NCBI RefSeq assembly: GCF_041435055.1
Contig: NZ_CP108002.1
Coordinates: 744,001 to 808,000 of the forward strand
DNA from: Streptomyces sp. NBC_00341
GTDB lineage: Bacteria; Actinomycetota; Actinomycetes; Streptomycetales; Streptomycetaceae
Reading direction: 5' to 3'
DNA length: 64,000 nt
Below are positions 12,151 through 20,606 of this stretch, one piece after another (the stretch's first letter is position 1; the number at the start of each line of letters is the position of its first letter). A program made the position numbers and the translations under genes. The notes below the pieces were generated by a model, which was not told where the DNA came from, made no database searches, and was given only the letters and a program-made list of their open reading frames with translations.

Positions 12151-13145
12151 CGGTTCAGCAGCGGAGCGAGCGACTTGTCGATCGCGTCCAGGGTCTTCAT
12201 GGCTTCCCCGTAGGTCGCGGCCTCGGTGTAGCGGAACGGGAAGGCCTTCCCGGCCTTGACCGCGGGGAGGTTCTTCCAGAGCTTGGAGTCCAGGACGTAC
12301 TGGACGGGCTTGGGGACGCTGCCGTCGGCGTTGACCGAGTACGTCATGACGTCGGCCTCACGGAACGCGGCCGGGAGTTCCTCGATGGATGGGTACTCGC
12401 TGACCGACTGGGAGCCCGGCCCCGACTTCTTGACCTTGCCGTAGTACTTCGCGCCGATGTCGTCCGCGATGTTGGTGCCCCACGAGCCGTCGAACTCGCG
12501 CTGGAAGGTGCCCTTGGCGGTGTCACCGTACGCGCCGACGTGGCCCAGCTTGAGCTGGGGCAGTACGTCCTTGTACCTGGCGGCCAGCGCGGCGGCCTTC
12601 TTCTCGTACGCGTTCTTCGCCACGTCGAACTGCTTGAGCGCGTCCGCGGCGTCGGACTGCTTGCGGGACAGTTCGCGCCATGCGGAGGGAACGGTCGGGC
12701 CGATCGCCACGACCGGGGCGATCGACTCCAGGCGCTTGATGTCGATGTCGCCCAGCACTGGGGCGGGGACCCCGATGATGATCAGGTCGGGCTCGGCCTC
12801 GGCCACGGCCTCGTAGTTGGTCTCGGCCGCCTGCTCGCCCGCCACCTTGGGGAGCTTCTTGTACGTGGCGAGGTCCTCCTTGGTCATCATCGGCTCGCCG
12901 CGCTGCCACGAGGAGATCCCGACCAGGGGGGCGTCCGCCTCGATCATGGCGGGCACGGCGTAGCCGGTGGCGACGACCCGCTTCGGGTGGGCCGGGATGG
13001 TGATCTTGCCGTTGTCCGCGGCGAACACCCGGGTCCCGCTCCCCTTCGAGGTATCGGAGCCCCCGTCCGATGAGGACCCGCACGCGGTCAGGAGGAGGGC
13101 CAGCGACACCGCGCCGACGAGGCCGGACGATCTGCGTATGGACAT
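12147..13145 (-). CDS. Ferri-siderophore-binding lipoprotein
   Basis: A 332-residue iron-siderophore-binding protein of the FepB/FhuD class (class III periplasmic-binding fold). The N-terminus is a lipoprotein signal with lipobox LLTAC, so the mature protein is tethered outside the membrane. Typical sequences follow: HPKRVVATGYAVPAMIEADAPLVGI and EAEPDLIIIGVPAP. It is the first gene of the importer-NRPS operon, and its start lies just below the perfect iron box at 13163-13181, so it should be derepressed in iron starvation. The catecholate ligand is inferred from the linked dihydroxybenzoate genes. Confidence 0.95.
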   Translation of the reverse strand: MSIRRSSGLVGAVSLALLLTACGSSSDGGSDTSKGSGTRVFAADNGKITIPAHPKRVVATGYAVPAMIEADAPLVGISSWQRGEPMMTKEDLATYKKLPKVAGEQAAETNYEAVAEAEPDLIIIGVPAPVLGDIDIKRLESIAPVVAIGPTVPSAWRELSRKQSDAADALKQFDVAKNAYEKKAAALAARYKDVLPQLKLGHVGAYGDTAKGTFQREFDGSWGTNIADDIGAKYYGKVKKSGPGSQSVSEYPSIEELPAAFREADVMTYSVNADGSVPKPVQYVLDSKLWKNLPAVKAGKAFPFRYTEAATYGEAMKTLDAIDKSLAPLLNR

Positions 13146-13162
13146 GCGAGACTCCTTGCTAC

Positions 13163-13181
13163 TTAGGTAAGGCTTACCTTA
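13163..13181 (-). promoter_or_regulatory. DmdR/IdeR iron box in front of the importer-NRPS operon
   Basis: TTAGGTAAGGCTTACCTTA is a 19-bp, nearly perfect palindrome matching the Streptomyces DmdR1 consensus. It lies 18-36 bp upstream of the binding-protein start codon, where it would cover the promoter. Iron-loaded DmdR is expected to repress the whole operon through to the NRPS. Confidence 0.9.
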
Positions 13182-13249
13182 GTTGATGATCTTTGGGCAG
13201 AGCAACCGGGCGACAGGCGTCACGCCCGCGCGGCCGGTCGGTCAGTCAG

Positions 13250-14104
13250 TCAGTGCTCGTCCTCGTCGAAGTCGGCCACGCCGCGCTTCCAGTAACCGGT
13301 GATGTCGTGGTCGGCCTTCGCCAGCCGCAACTCGTCTCGGACCCAGCGGCGCAGCGGCTTGATCTGGCCCGCCTCGCCCGCGACCCACACGTACGCCCGC
13401 TCCCCCTCCGGCACGGACACCCCGGTCACGGCCCGCACCAGCGCGTCGCCCGTTCCGGCCGGCAGGCCGCCGCGGTGCAGCCAGCGCACCTCGAAGCCCT
13501 CGGGCGCCGACAGTTCGATCTCCTGTGCCGCATCGGCGACTTCGATGAACGCCCAGCCCTTCGCGCTCCTCGGGAACTCCTCCAGCCGGCGCGCGATCGC
13601 GGGCAGGGCCGTGATGTCACCGGCCAGCAGATACCGGTCGTATGAGTCCGGGACGATCAGCCCGCCGGGCGGCCCCGCGAGATGCATGACGTCGCCCGGC
13701 CGGGCCGCGTGCGCCCAGTCCGAGGCGAGTCCGCCGTCGTGCGGAGCGATGTCGATGTCGATCTCCCGTGCGACCGGGTCGTAGCGGCGCACGGTGTACT
13801 CGCGCGAGACGAGTGCCGGCCGGGGCCAGCGCAGCATCGCCCCGTTCCGCTCGGGCAGTCGCAGCGTGCCGTCCGGATCCGGGAAGATCAGCTTCACATG
13901 CTCGTCGGGCGCGTGGGCCTCGAACCCCGCGGCGCCCGCCCCGCCCAGGGTCACCCGCAGCAGGCCGGTGCCGACCATGGCGGTGCGAACGACCTCGGTC
14001 GCCCGGATACCGATCGGGTAGCCCACCTTCTCCGCGTGCCGGCCCGTCCGGACCTCCTCGATCCGGTCCAGGTGACGGTGCCGGTGGTCTGTCGCGGCGC
14101 TCAT
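13250..14104 (-). CDS. Siderophore-interacting protein, ViuB family
   Basis: This 284-residue flavoprotein of the ViuB/YqjH type is thought to reduce or remove iron from ferric siderophores in the cytoplasm using FAD and NAD(P)H. The FAD-binding beta-barrel is visible with SREYTVRRYDP near residue 100. It is followed by the nucleotide-binding half with YLLAGDITALPAI and YVWVAGEAGQIKPLRRW, and a family-typical C-terminus ending GYWKRGVADFDEDEH. Its ATG overlaps the stop of the carrier-protein gene (ATGA), so it is translated with it and not from the importer operon, whose iron box lies beyond its stop codon. Confidence 0.93.
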   Translation of the reverse strand: MSAATDHRHRHLDRIEEVRTGRHAEKVGYPIGIRATEVVRTAMVGTGLLRVTLGGAGAAGFEAHAPDEHVKLIFPDPDGTLRLPERNGAMLRWPRPALVSREYTVRRYDPVAREIDIDIAPHDGGLASDWAHAARPGDVMHLAGPPGGLIVPDSYDRYLLAGDITALPAIARRLEEFPRSAKGWAFIEVADAAQEIELSAPEGFEVRWLHRGGLPAGTGDALVRAVTGVSVPEGERAYVWVAGEAGQIKPLRRWVRDELRLAKADHDITGYWKRGVADFDEDEH

Positions 14105-14340
14105 GCCGTACGGCCCGTCAGCAGAGCTGTCCAGTGGGCGAGTTCGGGCTGCTCCGCGAGATCGGGGAACTCCAGGGAGGACGCCCCCGCGGCACGCCAG
14201 CGCTCGACCAGGGCCATGATCCGCATCGAGTCCAGGCCCAGGTCGACCAGATTTCCCTCGGGTGCGATCTCGGCGGGGTCGCAGTCGAGCAGTTCCGCGA
14301 CATCCGCGCGGACGCGTTCGGGTGACAAGGGCTGGTTCAT
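14101..14340 (-). CDS. Free-standing aryl carrier protein
   Basis: A 79-residue phosphopantetheine carrier protein with the attachment motif LVDLGLDSMRIM (Ser near residue 39). In EntB and DhbB this aryl carrier domain is fused to the C-terminus of isochorismatase. The isochorismatase of this locus (18580-19212) ends without one, so this protein is the natural acceptor of dihydroxybenzoyl-AMP from DhbE and donor to the NRPS starter C domain. The ATG is preceded by GGAGCC, and its A-T-G overlaps the stop of a small upstream frame. The next gene, the ViuB-type protein, overlaps by 4 bp. The aryl substrate is inferred from context. Confidence 0.88.
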   Translation of the reverse strand: MNQPLSPERVRADVAELLDCDPAEIAPEGNLVDLGLDSMRIMALVERWRAAGASSLEFPDLAEQPELAHWTALLTGRTA

Positions 14341-14591
14341 CGGGCGGCTCCTGCGGGACGGGCGCCGACCGCGCGGTGCGCGTCGGCGGCGATGATCGTG
14401 CGGGGCCACGTCACGGAGCGGCACGTAGGCGCGCACCCGGTCGTGGCGTTCACGGGAGAACTCGGCTGCACCGTCGGCCGTTCGGCCGGATTCACGGGCA
14501 AGCCCACCGGCCCGCGCGGCCGCTCGGGCCACTCACGCCGATGCCGGCGGAGAAGGCCCTCGCACGTCACCCTCGACGGTTCCGCGCACAT
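14337..14591 (-). CDS. Possible small hypothetical protein upstream of the aryl carrier gene
   Basis: An 84-codon open frame lies between the iron box at 14616-14634 and the carrier protein, ending in an ATGA overlap with it. About 85% of its third positions are G or C, compatible with coding in this genome. The product is Arg/Pro/Ala-rich, has no recognisable domain, and only a weak GGGGCGG stands before its ATG. It does not resemble an MbtH-like protein, which one might expect here. The alternative is a long untranslated leader of about 275 nt in front of the carrier gene. Confidence 0.3.
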   Translation of the reverse strand: MCAEPSRVTCEGLLRRHRREWPERPRGPVGLPVNPAERPTVQPSSPVNATTGCAPTCRSVTWPRTIIAADAHRAVGARPAGAAR

Positions 14592-14615
14592 GACCGCCCC
14601 CTCTCCCGCTCAAGG

Positions 14616-14634
14616 CCAGGCAAGGCTAACCTAA
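14616..14634 (-). promoter_or_regulatory. Iron box in front of the carrier protein/ViuB unit
   Basis: CCAGGCAAGGCTAACCTAA matches the DmdR consensus well in its right half (GGCTAACCTAA) and poorly in the left. It sits about 276 bp above the carrier-protein ATG but only 25 bp above the ATG of the small 84-codon frame. It probably makes the carrier/ViuB transcript iron-regulated, more weakly than the two symmetrical boxes. Confidence 0.7.
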
Positions 14635-14766
14635 CCCATTGACGCCGAACACCCGAACGCGATTCCGGCACCGAGTCCCCTTGGGTACGGCGCGCTTTTA
14701 TGACTGACCGTCACTTCCGCACGCACCGGCACGCATCGACCTCCTCGCGCCGATCGGCAGAATAAG

Positions 14767-14785
14767 TTAGGTTACCCTTACCTAA
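14767..14785 (+). promoter_or_regulatory. Iron box in front of the dhb genes
   Basis: TTAGGTTACCCTTACCTAA is a good DmdR/IdeR palindrome, 21 bp upstream of the dhbA ATG. A strong AGGAGG ribosome site follows at 14795-14800. Together with the box at 14616-14634 it defines a divergent iron-regulated intergenic region. Confidence 0.88.
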
Positions 14786-14806
14786 CTACCCCGTAGGAGG
14801 TTGCTC

Positions 14807-15637
14807 ATGTTTGAGCGCATACCGGGCAGAAACGGCGAGTTCGATGGCCGTACTGTCCTGGTGACCGGTGCCGCACAAGGCATCGGGGCAGCCGTCGCGG
14901 AGCTGCTCGCCACCCTCGGCGCCCGGGTGGCCGCTACCGACCGTGCACAGGACGGCATCGACGCCCTGGCCGTGCGGTGGAATCGGCTCCAGGCCAAGAG
15001 CCCGGGGAACGAACGCTCGGCGGGCCGGCTGGAGCCTTACGCCATGGACGTCACCGACCGGCCTTCCGTGGAGCGCACCGTGGCTCGTGTCGAGCGTGAA
15101 CTCGGCCCCGTGGACGTACTCGTGAACGTCGCGGGCATCCTGCGCACCGGCCCCGCCACCGAACTCCGCGCCGAGGACTGGTCGGAGACGTTCGCGGTGA
15201 ACACGACCGGCGTCTTCCACGTCTCCCAGACCGTCGCAGTGCTGATGGCCGGCCGGGGCAACGGCTGTGTCATCACGGTCGGTTCCAACGCCGCCGGAAT
15301 TCCTCGCACCGGCATGGCGGCCTACGCCGCGTCGAAAGCGGCGGCCGCCATGTTCACCCGATGTCTGGGCCTCGAACTCGCCCGCAGCGGCGTCCGCTGC
15401 AACGTCGTCGCACCCGGGTCCACCGACACCGCCATGCAACGCGCCCTGTGGACCGACTCCGGCGCGGAGCAGCGGGTCATCGACGGGGACCCGGCCACCT
15501 ACCGGACCGGCATACCACTCGGCCGGATCGCCGCCCCCGAGGACATCGCCGACGCCGTCGCGTTCCTCGCCTCGGACCGCGCCCGCCACATCACCCTGCA
15601 GGAGCTGTACGTGGACGGCGGCGCGACCCTGCGCTGA
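14807..15637 (+). CDS. dhbA: 2,3-dihydro-2,3-dihydroxybenzoate dehydrogenase
   Basis: A 276-residue short-chain dehydrogenase equivalent to EntA/DhbA. It oxidises 2,3-dihydro-2,3-dihydroxybenzoate to 2,3-dihydroxybenzoate with NAD+. The Rossmann motif [12 protein letters not shown] stands near residue 20, NVAGI near 107, and the catalytic Ser (ITVGSNAA) and Tyr-Lys (YAASK) near 155-170. An in-frame TTG lies 6 bp earlier, but the ATG at 14807 is better placed behind AGGAGG. It heads the plus-strand dhbA-C-E-B operon. It could by sequence alone be another SDR, but the three neighbours settle the assignment. Confidence 0.94.
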   Translation: MFERIPGRNGEFDGRTVLVTGAAQGIGAAVAELLATLGARVAATDRAQDGIDALAVRWNRLQAKSPGNERSAGRLEPYAMDVTDRPSVERTVARVERELGPVDVLVNVAGILRTGPATELRAEDWSETFAVNTTGVFHVSQTVAVLMAGRGNGCVITVGSNAAGIPRTGMAAYAASKAAAAMFTRCLGLELARSGVRCNVVAPGSTDTAMQRALWTDSGAEQRVIDGDPATYRTGIPLGRIAAPEDIADAVAFLASDRARHITLQELYVDGGATLR

Positions 15638-15696
15638 ACCGCGCCAAGCCCGTACGAACCCCCCACCACTGACGGAACATCGAGAATGGAGTCCCT

Positions 15697-16902
15697 GTGC
15701 CGACGGCATCCCAGGTCGCCACGCACGTACCCCCGGCCGATCCGGCCCACCCGGCCGTAGGCGCGGCCACCTCGCTGCTGGACGGCTACCGGCACGGTGA
15801 CCGTTTCCTCGCCACCCCCGGCCGCACCCTGCTCGCATCCGGTGCGACGCGCCCCGTGCCGCACGACAGACGGCCGCTCGACGAGCGGGTGACCGCGACC
15901 CTCGCCGAGGCCCGTGCGGCCGGGCAGGAATCACCGGTGGTCATCGGCGCCGTCCCCTTCGACCACGAGTCACCGGCCGCCCTCGGCGTGCCGGCGGAGC
16001 TGCGGATCGCGCCGCCGCTCGCCTCCGACCCGCTGATCGCCCTGCCCGTCGGCGTCTCCGGCTCCGCGGACTGGCGGATACGCCCGGTGCCGGCACCCGA
16101 GGTCTACGGGGCGGGCGTCGCCGCCGCGGTGGAGCGCATGTGGCGCGGGGAATTCAGCAAGGTGGTGCTCGCCCGCACCCTCGAACTCACCTCCTCCGCA
16201 CCGCTGGACCTGCCCGCGATGCTCCAGCGGCTGGCCCGCCGCGACCCGGTCGGCTACACCTTCGCGCTGCCCACCGGCAAGGACCGCACCCTCATCGGCG
16301 CCAGTCCCGAACTGCTGGTCTCCCGGCACGGACAGCAGGTCGTCGCCAACCCGCTCGCCGGGTCCACCCCCCGCAGCAGCGACCTGGCCGAGGACGTCCG
16401 CCGCGCCGCCACCCTGCTGGAGTCCGTGAAGGACCTGCACGAACACGCCGTCGTCGTGGACGCCGTCCACCAGGCCCTCGCCCCGCACTGCGCCGAGCTG
16501 ACCGTCCCGGCCCGGCCGACCCTGATCCGCACCGCCACCATGTGGCACCTGTCCACCACTGTGACCGGCACGCTCTCCTCCCCCGACACCTCGGCCCTCT
16601 CCCTCGCCTGCGCCCTGCACCCGACACCCGCGGTGTGCGGCACACCCACCGCGACGGCCCGTCAGGTCATTGCGGAGACGGAGCCGTTCGACCGCGGATT
16701 CTTCACCGGGGTGGTGGGCTGGGGCGACACCGGCGGCGATGGCGAGTGGGTCGTCACGATCCGGTGCGCCGAGGCCGAGGAGCGCACGCTGCGCCTCTAC
16801 GCGGGCGCCGGCATCGTGGCCGCGTCCGAGCCGGAGGCGGAGACCGCCGAGACGGCGGCCAAGTTCCGTACCTTCCTCAGCGCTGTGGGGGCCGAGCTGT
16901 GA
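15697..16902 (+). CDS. dhbC: Isochorismate synthase
   Basis: A 401-residue chorismate-binding enzyme of the EntC/DhbC type that converts chorismate to isochorismate with Mg2+, the first committed step of dihydroxybenzoate synthesis. Diagnostic stretches are [32 protein letters not shown], the [13 protein letters not shown] block and [12 protein letters not shown]. It starts at GTG behind AATGGAG. The stop TGA overlaps the next gene's GTG (GTGA), showing translational coupling with dhbE. Confidence 0.95.
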   Translation: MPTASQVATHVPPADPAHPAVGAATSLLDGYRHGDRFLATPGRTLLASGATRPVPHDRRPLDERVTATLAEARAAGQESPVVIGAVPFDHESPAALGVPAELRIAPPLASDPLIALPVGVSGSADWRIRPVPAPEVYGAGVAAAVERMWRGEFSKVVLARTLELTSSAPLDLPAMLQRLARRDPVGYTFALPTGKDRTLIGASPELLVSRHGQQVVANPLAGSTPRSSDLAEDVRRAATLLESVKDLHEHAVVVDAVHQALAPHCAELTVPARPTLIRTATMWHLSTTVTGTLSSPDTSALSLACALHPTPAVCGTPTATARQVIAETEPFDRGFFTGVVGWGDTGGDGEWVVTIRCAEAEERTLRLYAGAGIVAASEPEAETAETAAKFRTFLSAVGAEL

Positions 16903-18524
16903 GCCCGCACGACGCACCCACCTGGCCGGCCGATTTCGCCGAGCGGTACCGGCGGGCCGGCTGGTGGCGCGGAGAGACGTTCGGCTCCATGCTCCGGGAG
17001 CGCGCGGACGCGCACCCGGACCGGATCGCCGTGGTCGATCCGGTCGCCGGAAAGCGCTGGAGCTACGGGGAACTGGACCGGCGCGCCGACCGGCTGGCCG
17101 CGGGACTCCTCGCCCGCGACATCACCAAGGGCGACCGGGTGGTGGTGCAACTGCCCAATATCGCGGAGTTCTTCGAGGTCGTCTTCGCTCTGTTCCGGAT
17201 CGGCGCACTGCCCGTCTTCGCCCTGCCGGCCCACCGCGAGACGGAGATCTCGTACTTCTGTGAGTTCACCGAGGCGGTCGCGTACGTCATCCCGGCCGAG
17301 CACGAGGGCTACGACTACCGCCGGCTGGCGGCGAAGGCCCGTGCCGGAGCCGGGACGCTGCGGCACGTGTTCGTCGCGGCCGGCGACCCCGGCGAGTTCG
17401 AGGCGCTGGCCGACGTCGCGGAGAATCCGGTCGGCTACGGCGCCCCGCGCCCGGACGACCTGGCCTTCCTCCAGCTCTCCGGCGGCAGCACCGGCGTACC
17501 GAAGCTGATTCCGCGCACCCACGACGACTACATCTACTCGCTGCGCGGCTCCAACGAGATCTGCGGCGTCGATGAGACGAGCGTCTACCTCTGCGCGCTG
17601 CCCGCGGCCCACAACTTCCCGCTGTCCTCGCCCGGTTCGCTCGGCACTCTCTACGCCGGCGGGTGCGTGGTGCTGTGCCCCCGGCCCTCCCCCGAGGCCG
17701 CCTTCCCACTGATCGAACGGGAGAAGGTCACCATCACCGGTCTGGTCCCTCCGCTCGCCCTGCTGTGGACCCGGGCGGCCACCAACACCCCGCACGACCT
17801 CAGCAGCCTGGCCGTCCTGCTGGTGGGTGGCGCCAAGTTCAGCGAGGAGGCGGCACGGCGGGTCCGCCCGGCGCTCGGCTGCACCCTGCAGCAGGTCTTC
17901 GGGATGGCCGAGGGCCTGGTCAACTACACCCGGCTGGACGACCCGGTCGAGACGATCGTCACCACACAGGGGCGGCCCATCTCGCCGGACGACGAGATCC
18001 TGGTCGTGGACGACGAGGACCGCGAGGTCGCCCCGGGCGAGACCGGTCACCTGCTGACGCGGGGGCCCTACACGATCCGCGGCTACTGGCGGGCGCCCGG
18101 GCACAACGCCCGCTCGTTCACCGAGGACGGCTTCTACCGCACGGGCGACGTGGTCCGCGTCACCGGGAGCGGGCACCTCGTCGTCGAGGGACGCGCCAAG
18201 GACCAGATCAACCGGGGCGGTGAGAAGATCGCCGCCGAGGAGGTGGAGAACCACCTCCTCGCCCACCCGTCGGTGCACGACGCCAATGTGGTGGCCGAGC
18301 CCGACCCGTATCTGGGCGAACGCGTCTGCGCGTACGTGATCCTCCACCCCGGCGAGGGCCCGGTGAAGCCGGTGGACATCAAACGGTTCGTACGGGAACG
18401 GGGCCTGGCCGCGTACAAGGTGCCGGACCGCGTCGAGTTCGTGGAGACGTTCCCGCAGACCGGCGTCGGGAAGATCTCCAAGAAGGACCTGCGGACCGCC
18501 GCGGCCGCCGCCCCGGCCGTCTGA
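16899..18524 (+). CDS. dhbE: 2,3-dihydroxybenzoate-AMP ligase
   Basis: A 541-residue stand-alone adenylating enzyme (EntE/DhbE). It activates dihydroxybenzoate with ATP and loads it on the aryl carrier protein. It shows the P-loop-like [12 protein letters not shown] near residue 190, the aryl-acid motif [10 protein letters not shown] near 235, [15 protein letters not shown] near 410 and the catalytic Lys in [11 protein letters not shown] near the C-terminus. An upstream extension of the frame exists inside dhbC, but GTG at 16899 gives the normal family length and overlaps the dhbC stop. Confidence 0.96.
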   Translation: MSPHDAPTWPADFAERYRRAGWWRGETFGSMLRERADAHPDRIAVVDPVAGKRWSYGELDRRADRLAAGLLARDITKGDRVVVQLPNIAEFFEVVFALFRIGALPVFALPAHRETEISYFCEFTEAVAYVIPAEHEGYDYRRLAAKARAGAGTLRHVFVAAGDPGEFEALADVAENPVGYGAPRPDDLAFLQLSGGSTGVPKLIPRTHDDYIYSLRGSNEICGVDETSVYLCALPAAHNFPLSSPGSLGTLYAGGCVVLCPRPSPEAAFPLIEREKVTITGLVPPLALLWTRAATNTPHDLSSLAVLLVGGAKFSEEAARRVRPALGCTLQQVFGMAEGLVNYTRLDDPVETIVTTQGRPISPDDEILVVDDEDREVAPGETGHLLTRGPYTIRGYWRAPGHNARSFTEDGFYRTGDVVRVTGSGHLVVEGRAKDQINRGGEKIAAEEVENHLLAHPSVHDANVVAEPDPYLGERVCAYVILHPGEGPVKPVDIKRFVRERGLAAYKVPDRVEFVETFPQTGVGKISKKDLRTAAAAAPAV

Positions 18525-18579
18525 CCCCCTGCCCGACGCCCGGCTGCCCTCCCCCGACACCTGAACGGAACCCAGCACC

Positions 18580-19212
18580 ATGGCCCTGCCCGCCATCGCC
18601 CCCTACCCCATGCCGCGCGCAGAGGAGCTGCCCGCCAACCGGGTCGAGTGGACCGTCGATCCCGCGCGTGCGGTACTCCTCGTCCACGATCTGCAGAACT
18701 ACTTCCTGTCGGCCTACGACCGCCGGTCCGCACCGGTTCCCGAACTGCTCTCGCATGTGGCCCAGTTGAGGAAGCAGGCGAAGCGGATCGGCGTACCGGT
18801 GCTGTACACCGCGCAGCCCGGCGGGCAGAGCCCCGACGAGCGCGGCCTTCAGCAGGACTTCTGGGGTCCTGGCCTGCCCGGCGACCCGCACGCCGCCGCC
18901 ATCGCGGACGACATCGCACCCGACGAGGACGACGCGGTGCTCACCAAGTGGAAGTACAGCGGCTTCGTGCGCACCGACCTGCTGGAGCGGCTGCGCGAAC
19001 AGGGCCGGGACCAGATCGTCATCACCGGCGTCTACGCCCACATCGGCGTCCTGATGACCGCGTGCGACGCCTGGATGCAGGACGTCCAGGCCTTCGTGGT
19101 GGCCGACGCGGTGGCCGACTTCTCCGCCGAGGACCACGCGATGGCACTGCGCTGGGCGGCCGGGAAGTGTGCCGTCGTCACCCGCACCCGAGCCGTGTTC
19201 GAAGGGGCCTGA
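18580..19212 (+). CDS. dhbB: Isochorismatase without carrier domain
   Basis: A 210-residue isochorismatase that hydrolyses isochorismate to 2,3-dihydro-2,3-dihydroxybenzoate and pyruvate. Family hallmarks are VLLVHDLQNYF (catalytic Asp near residue 37), LTKWKYSGF (Lys) and VITGVYAHIGV near 150, where Gly stands in place of the hydrolase Cys as in EntB and PhzD. It stops where EntB and DhbB would continue into the aryl carrier domain. That domain is encoded separately on the other strand at 14101-14340. Last gene of the dhb operon, followed by two hairpins. Confidence 0.95.
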   Translation: MALPAIAPYPMPRAEELPANRVEWTVDPARAVLLVHDLQNYFLSAYDRRSAPVPELLSHVAQLRKQAKRIGVPVLYTAQPGGQSPDERGLQQDFWGPGLPGDPHAAAIADDIAPDEDDAVLTKWKYSGFVRTDLLERLREQGRDQIVITGVYAHIGVLMTACDAWMQDVQAFVVADAVADFSAEDHAMALRWAAGKCAVVTRTRAVFEGA

Positions 19213-19215
19213 CCG

Positions 19216-19277
19216 CGCGGCCGCGAGTTCCCGGGCGGCCGCGTGCCGGCGTCGTCGGGCTGCCCGGCGACGCCGGC
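19216..19277. terminator. Double hairpin between convergent dhbB and oxidoreductase genes
   Basis: Two adjacent inverted repeats lie here. CGCGGCCGC at 19216-19224 pairs with 19235-19243, and GCCGGCGTCG at 19245-19254 pairs with 19268-19277, with CGGG/CCCG extending the inner stem. There is no T-tract, as usual in Streptomyces. It probably ends transcription from both sides. Confidence 0.65.
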
Positions 19278-19291
19278 CGGTCAGGGGTGCG

Positions 19292-20254
19292 TCACTCGGC
19301 CCCGGGCGCCGGGCCGTCGACCAGCAGCACGAGCTTTCCGCGCGCGTGGCCGCGCTCCCCGGCCCGGTGCGCCTCCGCGACCTCGGTGAGCGGGAAGGTC
19401 TCCGCGACCGGGAGTGCGAAGCGCCCGGACTCGATCAGCTCGCCGATCCCGCCGAGCGCGTGCAGCGCGCGTCCGGCGTCCCCGCTGCTGAAGCGCACCC
19501 CGTGCTCCCGCGCGCCCACGAAGTCCGCGAGCGTCACCACGTTCCCGGCGCCGCCCGCCAGCTCGATCAGCTCGGGCAGGACACCGCTGCCGGCCACGTC
19601 GAGCGCGAGATCGACGCCGTCCGGCGCGAGCGCCCGGACCCGCTCTGCAAGGCCCTCGCCGTAGGCGACCGGCTCGGCCCCCAGCGAGCGGAGGTACGCG
19701 TGGTTGGCCGGACTGGCGGTGCCGATCACGCGTGCGCCGCGCACCACGGCGAGCTGTACCGCGGCGCTGCCGACGCTTCCGGACGCGCCGCTGATGAGCA
19801 GCGTGCCGCCGTCCCCGGGTTCGCGGCCTCGTCCTGCACCCGCGGTCCCCTCCCCCACACCGAGCTGGTCGAGCGCACGCGTGGCCGTCTCGACCGCGGC
19901 CGGCAGCGCGGCGGCAGCGGCGAAGCCGAGCGACGGCGGGACCGGCGCGCAGGAGGACAGCACCGCCAGCTCCGCCTGGGCCACCCCGTCGGTGGAGAAG
20001 CCGAACACGCGGTCACCGACGGCCACGTCCGCGACGCCCGCACCGAGCTCGTCGACGATGCCCGCCGCCTCGTAGCCCATGGTCTGCGGGAGCTCCTGAT
20101 CCATCAGCCCCTGGCGCTTCTTCCAGTCGCTGGCGTTGATCCCGGCCGCGCGCACGGCGATCCGGACCTGTCCGGGACCCGGATGCGGATCGGGGAGATC
20201 CACGATCTCCAGGACCTCCGGGCCTCCGAACCGGCTGAAACGGACTGCCTTCAT
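19292..20254 (-). CDS. Zinc-free NADP-dependent quinone oxidoreductase-like dehydrogenase
   Basis: A 320-residue medium-chain dehydrogenase of the quinone oxidoreductase (QOR/CurA-like) branch. The catalytic-domain start MKAVRFSRFGGPEVLEI, the GYEAAGIV stretch and the nucleotide motif LLISGASGSVGSAAVQLA (near residue 155) are typical. It lacks the Cys/His residues of zinc alcohol dehydrogenases. A low-complexity Gly-rich insert (AGAGRGREPGDGG) precedes the nucleotide motif. The frame stays open far upstream, but ATG at 20254 gives the normal family N-terminus. The substrate is unknown, and nothing links it to the siderophore genes. Confidence 0.85.
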   Translation of the reverse strand: MKAVRFSRFGGPEVLEIVDLPDPHPGPGQVRIAVRAAGINASDWKKRQGLMDQELPQTMGYEAAGIVDELGAGVADVAVGDRVFGFSTDGVAQAELAVLSSCAPVPPSLGFAAAAALPAAVETATRALDQLGVGEGTAGAGRGREPGDGGTLLISGASGSVGSAAVQLAVVRGARVIGTASPANHAYLRSLGAEPVAYGEGLAERVRALAPDGVDLALDVAGSGVLPELIELAGGAGNVVTLADFVGAREHGVRFSSGDAGRALHALGGIGELIESGRFALPVAETFPLTEVAEAHRAGERGHARGKLVLLVDGPAPGAE

Positions 20255-20606
20255 CGTGCGCTCCGATCTCGACTCAGGTCTCGCGGCTGCCGCCCGTACG
20301 GCGGCATCCAGGTCTCGTCCACCGCATCGGGCTGTCAGAACCGCCCTGGTCAGGACTGCCCCGGTCGGTGACGGCCGGACTCCGCGAGAACAACCGCCAA
20401 GGTACGCGACCGGTCGAGGCGGACCGGCACGCGCCCAGATGACTCTCCCGGGCGCCCGGGAGAGCGGCGCACCCGCTCCTCCGAACAGCGGCGCCGCGTG
20501 TGCGGCCCGGGGGATGTCCCACCAGAATCGTGGACGCGGCGCATCGCCCGCGTCCGCGGGCTGTGCGGGACGCGGGCCGTCCCGGATCGCGGCGAAGGGA
20601 GCTGAC
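20255..20606. other. Intergenic region between divergent oxidoreductase and phosphatase genes
   Basis: These 352 bases separate divergent genes. I find no convincing gene, operator palindrome or RNA structure. Promoters for both neighbours should lie here; only GAAGGGA at 20594-20600 stands out as a ribosome site for the plus-strand gene. Confidence 0.5.

Noticed and set aside
14341..14591. MbtH-like protein gene next to the carrier protein
   Set aside because: None of the frames shows the conserved Trp-rich MbtH pattern. No MbtH-like gene is visible in the window.
16140..16898. Possible 250-residue N-terminal extension of DhbE
   Set aside because: It runs inside dhbC in another frame, and the translation is Arg/Pro-rich noise. 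The GTG overlapping the dhbC stop gives the normal length.
1..19212. Assignment as a griseobactin (DHB-Arg-Thr) cluster
   Set aside because: The dhb genes fit, but the second module has an epimerisation domain followed by another C domain, and the A2 pocket does not read as threonine.
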